DNA of 64,000 nucleotides from JADFQT01 sp965216025 (lineage in GTDB: Bacteria > Chloroflexota > Dehalococcoidia > Lucifugimonadales > UBA3495), in contig CBDCEX010000012.1 of NCBI GenBank assembly GCA_965216025.1, positions 230,592 through 294,591 on the forward strand, in the 5' to 3' direction. Positions 56,056 to 64,000 of the stretch are shown in pieces. The position numbers were made by a program, and so were the translations under genes. The notes under the pieces were generated by a model. The model searched no databases. It had not been told where the DNA came from and was given only the letters and a program-made list of their open reading frames with translations. Numbering within the stretch: position 1 is the first letter of the stretch; each line of letters begins with the position of its first letter.

Positions 56056-57132
56056 TTGCTTCCACAATTCCGAGTCCAACAGGACGATGCCATCATGGTT
56101 TCGGGAGATGACCTGAAAACCACGGTGGCGGCCGTATTGCAGAAGATGGGAGTGCCCGGTGAGGATGCCGAATTGGGCGCCGACGTGATGGTGCTTGCCG
56201 ACCTAAGGGGTGTGGACAGCCACGGGGTATCCAACATGTTGCGCACCTACGTCAACGGCTACACCAGCGGACAGATCAATCCCCGCCCCAACATGAGGGT
56301 AATTCGCGAAACCCCGAGCACTGCCAATCTGGATTCCGACCGGGGTTTGGGAATTATTACCGCCCCCAAGGGAATGGACCTGGCCATCAAAAAAGCCAAA
56401 GAGGTGGGCGTGGGAATGGTCACCCTGGGCAATGCCCGCCATCTGGGAATGGCTTCCTACCACGCCATGCGGGCCCTGGAACACGACATGATTGGAGTCT
56501 GCATGACCAGCTGCCCGCCCCGGGTGCTGCCAACCTTCGGAGCCGAGCAACGCTTGGGCACCAACCCCATAGCGGTGGCGGTGCCGGCCAACAAGGAGCC
56601 GCCCTTTGTTTTCGATGCGGCAACCAGCTCAGTGGCGGTGAACAAGATCGAAATCGCTCGCCGGTTGGGCGCCAAGCTCGAGCCGGGATGGCTGGCCGCC
56701 GAGGACGGCACCCCCATCATGGAAGAGGTGGACGTGCCTCAGACCTACAGCCTGCTACCTTTGGGAGGAACCCGGGAATTGGGCTCCCACAAGGGGTACG
56801 GACTCTCCTGCGTGGTGGATATACTGGCCGGCGTGCTCACCGGAGTAGGGTACGGTATGGTACCGGGGAGGCCCAACTTTGGCCATTATCTCGCCGCCTA
56901 CAGCATCGCCGGGTTTGATGACCCGACCCACTTTAAAAAGACGATGGACGAGTGGCTGCTGATGTTGAAGAGCACCGCCCCGGCCCCGGGTCACGACCGG
57001 GTTATGGTCGCCGGGCAGCCCGAGGCCGAGATGGAGGTAATACGGCGGGGGGAGGGTATCCCTCTCCATGAAGAAGTGGTGGATTGGTTCCATGACACCT
57101 GCGCCGAGCTGGCCATTCCCTGCGCCTTTTGA
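56056..57132 (+). CDS. Ldh-family (malate/L-sulfolactate type) NAD(P)-dependent dehydrogenase
   Basis: The protein has about 358 residues from TTG 56056, or 345 from ATG 56095 (MVSGDDLKTTVAAVL). Motifs are ADLRGVDSHGVSNMLRTYV with the catalytic His, GNARHLGMASYHA, RLGTNPIAVAVP, FDAATSSVAVNKIE and GSHKGYGLSCVVDIL. This family (Ldh_2) oxidises malate, lactate, sulfolactate or ureidoglycolate. The TTG start gives LLPQFRV, which resembles the usual N terminus; the further upstream frame looks noncoding. Confidence 0.9.
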   Translation: MLPQFRVQQDDAIMVSGDDLKTTVAAVLQKMGVPGEDAELGADVMVLADLRGVDSHGVSNMLRTYVNGYTSGQINPRPNMRVIRETPSTANLDSDRGLGIITAPKGMDLAIKKAKEVGVGMVTLGNARHLGMASYHAMRALEHDMIGVCMTSCPPRVLPTFGAEQRLGTNPIAVAVPANKEPPFVFDAATSSVAVNKIEIARRLGAKLEPGWLAAEDGTPIMEEVDVPQTYSLLPLGGTRELGSHKGYGLSCVVDILAGVLTGVGYGMVPGRPNFGHYLAAYSIAGFDDPTHFKKTMDEWLLMLKSTAPAPGHDRVMVAGQPEAEMEVIRRGEGIPLHEEVVDWFHDTCAELAIPCAF

Positions 57133-57182
57133 TGCTTAACATGTCCAGGTGCATCCTGCGTCTGACTTAGGGTATTGGCCGG

Positions 57183-57971
57183 TCAAGAGCTAAAAAATTC
57201 GAGGGCGGTTTGGGCGAATTCCTCCGGCTTCTCAATCTGGGGTGAGTGACCGCAACTCTCGAAAATTACCAGGTCGGATCCGTGAATGGCTTCTTGATAC
57301 AAATGGCCGCATTCCATTGGAACGAGACGATCTTCCCTCCCCCAGACAATACGGGTCGGGAAGCGCACTCTGGCTAATAGGGTGGACAACCGGGGGTCGT
57401 GCATATAGGGCTTCCAGCACAGCCTTACCGCCATCTCCCGGTCTCGCTCCGCCAGGGCTGCCTGCCCGGCAGTGGGAGTCTGACCGAAGATTTCATCGTA
57501 CTCGGGCACCTGTTTGGCGTCGTGGAAGCTTAACTCAGCTATTTGGGCCGGAGCCATCAGGAATATGTCGGTTATTTCTCCCCTTTGCGGCTTGATGCCT
57601 ACCGGGTCCACCAGCATCAATTTGCTGAAGGAATGCTGGCACATGACTGCCATCTCCGCGGCCAGCCAGCCCCCCATGGAAAAACCGATGCACCGCGCGC
57701 CCTCCAGACCCTGCTCTTCCTGGAACCAGGTATAAAAACAGGCCAGGTCTTGCATGTTCTGAATCCAGTCGGGCCGCTCGGAAGCTCCGAATCCCGGGTG
57801 GGTGGGCAGGTACACCGTATATTGTTCGGCCAGCGACTGCACGTATCTCAGCCAGCCCCGGTTGCCGCCGGAGCCGTGCAGCAGGAGCAGGGGTTCGCCC
57901 GACCCGCCCTTGAATAGCTGTATTTTGGTTCCACCAACCTGCACCAACTCTTCAGCAAAATTGGCTGCCAT
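57183..57971 (-). CDS. Alpha/beta hydrolase
   Basis: This 262-residue protein has an oxyanion region LLLLHGSGGNRGWL, the nucleophile elbow GFSMGG (Ser98), the acid Asp in WGREDRLVP and the catalytic His in SCGHSPQIEKPEEF. It is a complete, canonical triad protein of the epoxide-hydrolase/C-C hydrolase-like group; the substrate is unknown. It converges with the Ldh-family gene and contrasts with the Cys-elbow hydrolase at 44501. Confidence 0.9.
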   Translation of the reverse strand: MAANFAEELVQVGGTKIQLFKGGSGEPLLLLHGSGGNRGWLRYVQSLAEQYTVYLPTHPGFGASERPDWIQNMQDLACFYTWFQEEQGLEGARCIGFSMGGWLAAEMAVMCQHSFSKLMLVDPVGIKPQRGEITDIFLMAPAQIAELSFHDAKQVPEYDEIFGQTPTAGQAALAERDREMAVRLCWKPYMHDPRLSTLLARVRFPTRIVWGREDRLVPMECGHLYQEAIHGSDLVIFESCGHSPQIEKPEEFAQTALEFFSS

Positions 57972-58181
57972 ATATATCTAGCTCCTTGTGCGCGCAACGT
58001 CCGGGCTAACCCTGGACCGGGCTATCCCCCCGCCGCTTTGGGGTTCATACTAACATTTGGGCTGACTGGTGTCATACCCGATTTGCCGCTAGAATGAGTA
58101 TCGCAATTCAAGGGTGGGCTAGACCGTATCACCGGTAGAAGCTGTCTCTTGGCTTATCCTTGTTAGTAATGGTGTAAAAAT

Positions 58182-59762
58182 ATGTCCCGAGTGTTAGTTG
58201 CCGACCCCATCGCTTCGGAAGGAGTGGAGCTGTTGGCATCCGGTGCAGATGTTGATGTAAAGCACGGTTTGAAGCCGCCGGAGCTGCTGGAGATCATAGG
58301 TTCCTACGACGCATTGGTGGTGCGGAGCGAAACCAAAGTCACCCCGGAGGTAGTGAAAGCAGCCAAGAATCTTCGAGTCATCGCGCGGGCCGGTATCGGG
58401 GTGGACAACATCAACCTGGAAGCGGCCACCGGCGCCGGTATCGCGGTGGTCAACGCACCTCTCGGTAACACGGTCGCGGCTGCCGAGCATACCATGGCCT
58501 TGATGCTGGCCCTGGCACGCAATGTGCCCCAGGCCTACCAGTCTCTGAAGCAGGGAGAGTGGAAGCGCAGCGCCTTCATGGGCATTGAAGTTCGGAATAA
58601 GGTACTGGGAGTCATTGGGCTGGGCCGGGTCGGCTCGGAGGTGTGCCGTCGGGCCCAGAGCTTCGGCATGCGACTGGTGGGATTCGATCCTTTCGTCGCG
58701 CCGGATTACGCCCGCCGGTTGGGCGTGGAGACCATGTCGCTGGATAAGCTACTGGAAGAGGCCGACTTCGTTACTCTGCATACCCCCCTCACGCCCAGCA
58801 CCAGTAATCTGATTGGTCGCCGCGAGCTGGGTCTGCTGAAGCCCGGAGCTCGCTTGATCAACGTGGCTCGGGGGGAAGTGATCGACGAAGGGGCACTACT
58901 GGAGGCTCTGGACTCGGACCGCCTGGCCGGTGTGGCCCTGGACGTATTTGTCTCGGAGCCCCCGGCGGCAGACTCGCCCCTGGTGATGCACCCTAAGGTC
59001 CTGGCCACGCCCCCACCTGGGAGCCTCGACCGAAGAAGCTCAGCGGGAGGTTGCGATAGAGGCCGCCGAACAGGTACTGGCCGTCCTGAGCGGGCATCCC
59101 GCGCGTAACACGGTTAACGCGCCGGTGTTGCCCCCGGAGGTGCACCAGCTGTTGGCCCCTTATATCCCGGTGGGTACTCTGCTGGGCAAACTGCTCACCC
59201 ACCTGGCGGAGGGCCAATTTGTCGGAGTTACCATCAACTACCAGGGGGAGATAGCCGGATACGACACCTCCATGTTGCAGGCAGCGGTGTTGGAAGGATT
59301 GCTGGCGTCGGTCAGTTCGGAGCAAGTCAACCTGATTAATGCGCCCTTGTTGGCCAAACGGCGGGGTCTGGACATCACCGAGCAGAAAAATACGGCGTCT
59401 CAGGAATATTCCAGCCTGATCACCGCAACCCTGTCCACCACCGGCGACAGCATTACCCTCTCCGGCACCTCCCTACGGGAAGAGCCGCATATCGTTAAGG
59501 TCAACGATTACTGGTTGGACGTGGTCCCCTCAGTGCCTTACCTGTTGTTCGTGGATAACGCAGATCACCCCGGCTCAATTGGGGCCGTGGGCACCGTGGC
59601 CGGACGGAACAACATCAATATCAGCTTCATGGAAGTGGGCCGCCTCAGCCCCGGGGCCGGGCCATGATGATAATCGGGTTGGACGACCCGGTACCGCCGG
59701 AAGTGCTGGCGGAGATCAACGCACTGCCCCAAATTTACGACGCCCGTTTGGTCAAGCTGTAA
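58182..59762 (+). CDS. serA: D-3-phosphoglycerate dehydrogenase, two compensating frameshifts as read
   Basis: SerA catalyses the first step of serine synthesis. The substrate- and NAD-binding domains (LGVIGLGRVGSEV, NVARGEVIDE) are intact to VLATP. One extra C in the C5 run at 59011-59015 then shifts the frame; removing it gives ATPHLGASTEEAQREV with the catalytic His. The ASB and ACT domains follow (GYDTSMLQAAVLEG, FVDNADHPGSIGAVG). One missing C near 59651 breaks the end, which otherwise reads GRAMMIIGLDDPVPPEVL to TAA at 59760-59762. The corrected length is about 526 residues, normal for the long SerA type. Confidence 0.9.
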
Positions 59763-59830
59763 GAAATGGCCGGCAAAACAAATCTGCTGCACCATGAAAC
59801 AGCCCGAATAAGCCAGGGTCAATAAGCAGA

Positions 59831-59861
59831 GTTTTCCCCGAAGTTTTCCCCGAAGTTTTCC
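59831..59861. repeat. Short tandem repeat, gttttccccgaa, about 2.5 units
   Basis: Two full units and most of a third lie just before the AAGGAGG Shine-Dalgarno of the next gene. Confidence 0.8.
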
Positions 59862-59876
59862 AAGGAGGATGGATAC

Positions 59877-60926
59877 ATGGCGGATAGGATAGCGATAATG
59901 GGACCCGGGGCGGTCGGAAGCTACGTAGGAGCGTTTCTGGTCCAGTCTGGGGAGGATGTAACCTTCATCGATATGTGGCCCGAGCATGTGGAAACCATGC
60001 GCAAGCAGGGGCTGCGGGCCAGCAACAGCATGGGTGACTTTACGGTGCCGGTTAAAGCGATGCATCTGACCGACGCGCAGGGCATTACTGAACCCTTCGA
60101 CTACGCATTCATCACGGTCAAGTCTTACGATACCGAATGGGCCACTCACTTCATCAAACGCTACGTCAAGCCTGAGGGATTTTTCATCTCGTTACAAAAC
60201 TGCTGGAACGACCCGCTTATCGGCGGCATTGTCGGGAAGGACCGGGAGCTGGGATGCATCGCTTCCCATATTGAAGTGGCTTTGTGGGAACCTGGCCACG
60301 TCAATCGAGGTGGTGAATCCGGCCGGGATCACGGCCACACGGTGTTTCGGGTAGGCGAGCTGAATGGCCAGGTTTCGGACCGGGCGGAGAGGATCGCCCA
60401 AAAGCTGGACGTCATTGACGCCGCCTATTCCACCGACAACCTACCCGGCGAGCGTGGGCTAAACTTTGCCAAAATGGCATGGGCAATGGCATATCCGCCA
60501 TGTCTATCCTGGGTTCCCAGGATATGGCCGACAACGCCGATTGCCGGCGCATTCGGATTAATCTGGCCAAAGAGGGAGCCCAGGTGGGGCTGACCCAGGG
60601 TCTCAAGGTAGTGGAGATTGGCGGCCAGTCTGCTGATTTCTGGGCCGACGCCGATAAGGGTGACGTCTTTGAAGAGCTAGACGATTTCATGGCTTCTCGC
60701 GGTGGTCCGGTGAACTGGTTGGCTTCCATGGCCCAGGACGTGCACAAGGGCCGCCATTCGGAGATCGACTTCATGAATGGGCTTATCTGCCAGAAGGGTC
60801 GGGAGTTTGGAGTGCCCACTCCTTATAACGACGCGATTGTCGAGGCCATGCACGGCATCGACGACGGCTCCATCAAGCCCGACCCCGTCCAACGTGGAGC
60901 GCATCGTTCGGGCGGTGGGCCAGTAG
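59877..60926 (+). CDS. Ketopantoate reductase-like (ApbA/PanE family) protein, two frameshifts as read
   Basis: The N terminus is an NADP-binding domain (IAIMGPGAVGSYVGAFLVQ), followed by ITVKSYDTEWA and LQNCWND, typical of ApbA/PanE. Near 60450 a base is missing; restoring it gives ERWAKLCQNGMGNGISAM, the C-terminal domain start with the family Lys. Near 60891-60894 an extra C breaks the end, which should read KPDPSNVERIVRAVGQ and stop at 60924-60926. ATG and AAGGAGG are well placed. The substrate may be a 2-oxoacid other than ketopantoate. Confidence 0.82.
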
Positions 60927-60962
60927 TCTAGATCCCCCGGAAGGATCACAGGAGGATCATCC

Positions 60963-61434
60963 GTGTTTATCAAAGTGGAGCCTGCCGGGTTTTTCATGCA
61001 CACGGTCAAGATAATTTTCGACCTGGACTGTCCCAATTCAGAAGATGGGACGGTTCGGGAATACCTGTCCCGAGCACGAGCTGGAGCCCCGCTACCGCTG
61101 GGATAATGAATTGGAAGGCAATCGCTGCGAGGTTCTGCAGTTTGGCGGGTGTTACCTGGGCAACCATTTGCAGGGTATTGGTCAGATCCAGCGCAACGCC
61201 GTAGAGGTGGAGCTGCTGACGGAGGAGATCAGCAGGCATCTCGATTCGGTGCTGGACGGGCAGGCTCTCCGCCCGGCTCTTTTCACGGAAGAGCGGCGGC
61301 AGGCCGCGATTTGCGCCCTGGTAAGCGAGTTCCAACAAGAGTCGGCCTTCCAGCCCAACGAGCAGGGAGAGCTGACGGCAGTGTTGAAGGAGGCGGAGGT
61401 GCGTGCGGCAGTGCGGCGCGTGCTGGAGCTTTAG
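60963..61434 (+). CDS. Conserved-looking hypothetical protein, one frameshift as read
   Basis: GTG 60963 follows AGGAGG. The first part, MFIKVEPAGFFMHTVKIIFD, reads to about 61055. One base must be dropped near 61056-61062 to continue as CPEHELEPRYRWDNELEGNRCEVLQFGG and on to VRRVLEL at 61434, giving about 155 residues. No family is recognised. The position just after the ApbA-like gene suggests a joint transcript. Confidence 0.6.
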
Positions 61435-61477
61435 TCCGGGCTTTTTCGATTGTTGTCGCCGTGAAAAACCCTGGTTG

Positions 61478-61551
61478 TGGAGCGGGCGATGGGAATCGAA
61501 CCCACGTGGCTAGCTTGGAAGGCTAGAGCTCTACCACTGAGCTACGCCCGC
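61478..61551 (-). tRNA. tRNA-Gly (anticodon UCC)
   Basis: On the minus strand the acceptor stem GCGGGCG pairs with CGCCCGC. The D arm is AGCTCAGTGGTAGAGCT, the anticodon arm is CTAGC-CTTCCAA-GCTAG with anticodon TCC, and the T arm contains GTTCGATTC. The 3' CCA is encoded (61478-61480). Confidence 0.96.
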
Positions 61552-61621
61552 TGGACCAGAGTGGCCAATGGTAATTATAGACTGACCGGGGATACGGGGC
61601 CATCCCCCCGCTCCGCTGTGG

Positions 61622-61888
61622 TTAAGACGGCTCCCCGGTGTGCTGGGCTTCCAGTTCGGTTGTGCTTTCCTCGTGCGCCTGAAGCTGGCGAGTCAATTCG
61701 TCCAACCGGTTGGTTAGATCCTTTTCCCGGTCGTGAAGGCGGCGAATTGTTCGATCCGCCACGGCTATAAAGCCCAGCAGCATCAGAAACAGGATGGCGA
61801 TAATTACGGGGTTGGCCGTAAGGGTGGCTATGGTGGTAAACACCACCGCGCAAACTACGAAGAGCGCGGTCATCTGATACTTTCGCAT
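61622..61888 (-). CDS. Small membrane protein with C-terminal coiled coil
   Basis: This 88-residue protein has two hydrophobic segments (TALFVVCAVVFTTIATL and PVIIAILFLMLLGFIAVA) and a charged coiled-coil tail (RTIRRLHDREKDLTNRLDELTRQL). No family is recognised. The topology would place the coil in the cytoplasm. It is flanked by the tRNA and a dispersed repeat. Confidence 0.6.
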   Translation of the reverse strand: MRKYQMTALFVVCAVVFTTIATLTANPVIIAILFLMLLGFIAVADRTIRRLHDREKDLTNRLDELTRQLQAHEESTTELEAQHTGEPS

Positions 61889-62075
61889 CTGGGTTGGAAG
61901 CTCCTGGGTCTAGCTGGCCCGGCCCAAGTATATTTAGCAAATTGTACGCCATCTGCCGGGCGCCCTGCGTTGCCAAGCCAGTCATTATGTAGGGGAGGAA
62001 AACCGGAACCCCGACCAAAATACACGGGACCAAAGTATCCGGCAGGTTGCTGCCGGGTCCTCGAAACGATTTATT

Positions 62076-62230
62076 GCATTCCGAGTTTTCATGCTCTGGT
62101 GGAGCGCCAGCGAGGGATGAAAATGGATTCTCCTCGGCTCATGGTTCGACGGGCTCACCACGAGCGGTAGGGATCCCGTTCGTCCTGAGGCTCTCGAAGG
62201 GCGAACGGGCTATTTACAGAGTAGGAGCCC
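62076..62230. repeat. Dispersed repeat family R1, copy 3 (reverse)
   Basis: The reverse complement of the segments at 6290 and 48778, including cgttcgtcctgagg / cgaagggcgaacg. The surrounding gap (61889-62277) holds no gene. Confidence 0.85.
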
Positions 62231-62277
62231 TTCGGCTCGACGGGATATTCTGAGATAGTTACATATTGTTGTGCGGA

Positions 62278-63156
62278 CTAGCCGCCGGCGAGGATCTTCT
62301 GGGCGGTGGAGCCGATGTCGGCGGGAGTGGGAATGATGGTGGCGCCGGCCTGCCGCAAAGCTGGATCTTGGACTCGACACGGGCGCTTTCTCCGGTAATT
62401 ATGGCGCCGGCGTGTCCCATCCGCTTACCCGGCGGCGCGGTGGCGCCAACTATTAGGGCGCAGAGAGGCTTGGTGACTCTTCCTCGATGTAGACGGCGGC
62501 TTCCTGTTCCTTGGTGCCGCCGATTTCACCGATGAACACCACCAAGTCGGTCTCCGGGTCCTGCTGGAATAGGCGCAGCACGTCGACGAAGCTGGAACCG
62601 ATGATGGGGTCTCCCCCGATTCCCACGCAGCTGGATTGACCGATGTCGAGGTCGCTCAGTTGTCCCACCGCTTCGTAGGTAAGGGTTCGCTACGGGATAC
62701 CACGCCCACCCGGCCCGGCCGGTGGATGCCGCCCGGCATTATGCCGATCTTGCAGCGGGCCCCCGGATTTATCAGCCCGGGACAGTTGGGGCCGATGAGA
62801 CGGGTCGGCATATTCTGGAGATACCGGCCTACCTTGACCATGTCCTGGACCGGTATGCCCTCGGTTATACAGGCTATCAGAGGCACCCCGGCGTCGGCTG
62901 ATTCTACAATGGCGTCGGCGGCGAAGGGCGGAGGCACGAAGATGAGGGATACGTCGGCTCCGGTTTCTTGAACCGCCTCCGCTACCGAATCGAAGACAGG
63001 AACCTCCTCATCGAATAGCTGTCCGCCCCTGCCGGGCGTGACCCCGGCCACAATCTGGGTGCCATAGGCCCGGCAAGCCCGGGCGTGAAAGCTGCCTTCT
63101 TGTCCGGTAATCCCCTGCACCAAAATTCGGGAGTTCTCGTCTACCAGTATTCCCAT
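62278..63156 (-). CDS. sucD: Succinyl-CoA ligase alpha subunit, three frameshifts as read
   Basis: From ATG 63156 (MGILVDENSRILVQGITGQEG) the CoA-binding domain is clear, with IGPNCPGLINPG and GIMPGG. Three single-base deletions break it. After VVSRS, adding a G gives GTLTYEAVGQLSDLD. After YIEE, a shift gives RVTKPLCALIVGATAPPGKRMGHAGAII, which bears the phosphohistidine loop. After SKIQ, adding a G gives ALRQAGATIIPTP. With these repaired the product has 293 residues, the usual length, ending at TAG 62278-62280. It partners sucC upstream. Confidence 0.9.
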
Positions 63157-63293
63157 CTCGGTTAAAGCTCCTATTGCAACCGGTAGTGAGGGGATTCGAG
63201 CCGCCGCCGCTTCGAATTCGCTCTGGATCTCAGGGCCGGCTCCGGCCAGGAGCAAGCCAGGCAGCCCCGGGTTTCCCGGCGGCTTATTGGGCG

Positions 63294-64000
63294 TCAGCCG
63301 GCCTGCTGTATGGCCTGCGCCGCGTCGGTCAGGGTGCTGGCAAAGGTAACCGACAGGCCCGAGTTAGCCAAGATATCTTTGCCTTCCTCCACGTTGGTGC
63401 CCAGCATTCGTACCACCAGGGGAAGCTGCGCCCCGCTCCGCTGGTAGGCCAAAACAATCCCCCGAGCCGCGACGTCGCACCTCAGTATGCCTCCAAAGAC
63501 ATTCACCAAGACCCGAGTCACCTTGGGGTCGGAAAGGATGATGCCCACAGCCTTGGCTACCTTCTCTGCGTCGGCCCCGCCGCCCACGTCCAGAAAGTTG
63601 GCTGGCGCTGCGCCGGCGGCGCTGGCTACATCCAGAGTCGCCATCGCCAATCCCGCCCCATTGACCAGACAGCCTACATTGCCCTCCAAGTTGACATATG
63701 CTATGTCCTGGTCCGCGGCCTCGGCCTCCAGCTCGTCCTCCTGGGCCCGGTCTCTCAACTGTTGGAGATCGGGTGTGGCGGAACAAGGACTCATCTTCAA
63801 TGTCCATCTTGGCGTCCAGGGCCACCACCCTTCGGTCTCCGGTGATGATCAAGGGGTTGATTTCGATAAGAGAGCAGTCGTTGTCCGTGAAGATGCGGTA
63901 AAGCCGATTCATAACCTGGGCGGCAGGCCGGTTCAGCTCGGGCTCCAATCCCAACCGGGCGGCCAAACGTCGGGTTTGGTAGGGCATCAATCCCAACACC
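63294..64000 (-). CDS. sucC: Succinyl-CoA ligase beta subunit, 5' end outside the window, one frameshift
   Basis: The C-terminal part is visible: CSLIEINPLIITGDRRVVALDAKMDIED from the ATP-grasp domain, then DIAYVNLEGNVGCLVNGAGLAMATLD, NFLDVGGGAD and LVNVFGGILRCDVAARGI of the ligase domain. One extra base near 63773-63776 separates the two parts; removing it gives FRHPDLQQLRDRAQEDE. It lies upstream of sucD in one operon. The pair catalyses substrate-level phosphorylation in the TCA cycle. Confidence 0.92.

Overview
The window looks like a chromosomal segment of an uncultured Chloroflexota bacterium, probably Dehalococcoidia or SAR202-like. This is inferred from gene content (CaiB and two-subunit CoA-transferases, SDR enzymes, an Ldh-family dehydrogenase, TPP enzymes) and from the GC-rich sequence; no rRNA marker is present. 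It reads as a metabolic core that has been heavily invaded by transposable elements.

Layout. 0-8.4 kb: mazG (5' end missing), an SppA peptidase, a substrate-binding protein with an in-frame stop, a DUF4406 protein, a decayed membrane protein, an M24 peptidase, an SDR lacking its catalytic residues, tag, and a CaiB-type CoA-transferase. 8.5-14.1 kb: four complete IS elements (IS66, IS66, ISAs1-A, ISAs1-B) stacked on one 11-bp target, with every target duplication intact. 14.1-17.1 kb: a zinc-ribbon protein, an FMN-barrel protein whose 5' end holds an 18-bp minisatellite, a retropepsin-like protein and an AbrB/RelE toxin-antitoxin pair. 17.3-27.8 kb: an M16 protease, IS1380, an HtrA lipoprotein, RNase PH and comEC-comEA; comEC is cut by a 170-bp MITE. 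27.8-32.2 kb: a second stack of elements (IS701, MITE, IS630, IS701) joined through CTAG and TA. 32.4-37.1 kb: ilvE, a DMT transporter, an SDR and a two-subunit CoA-transferase. 37.4-44.3 kb: IS1182, a truncated subtilase, IS1380, IS630 and IS21 remnants, and IS66 copy 3. 44.5-50.9 kb: a hydrolase, a YgiT/DUF4258 toxin-antitoxin pair, a TPP enzyme, a HesB protein with a Gly/Cys tail and an M42 peptidase. 50.9-55.5 kb: one 656-codon pilin- or archaellum-like gene split by two IS elements. 55.9-64 kb: an Ldh-type dehydrogenase, a hydrolase, serA, a ketopantoate-reductase-like gene, tRNA-Gly(UCC), sucD and sucC (5' end missing).

Two kinds of damage are mixed here. IS and MITE insertions have clean, reconstructible junctions and are very likely real. 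Single-base indels, several of them in G or C runs, frameshift otherwise well-conserved genes (serA, sucC, sucD, the ApbA-like gene, comEC). They cluster at 59-64 kb and could be uncorrected consensus errors. In-frame stop codons (substrate-binding protein, HtrA, membrane protein) are substitutions and need a separate explanation.
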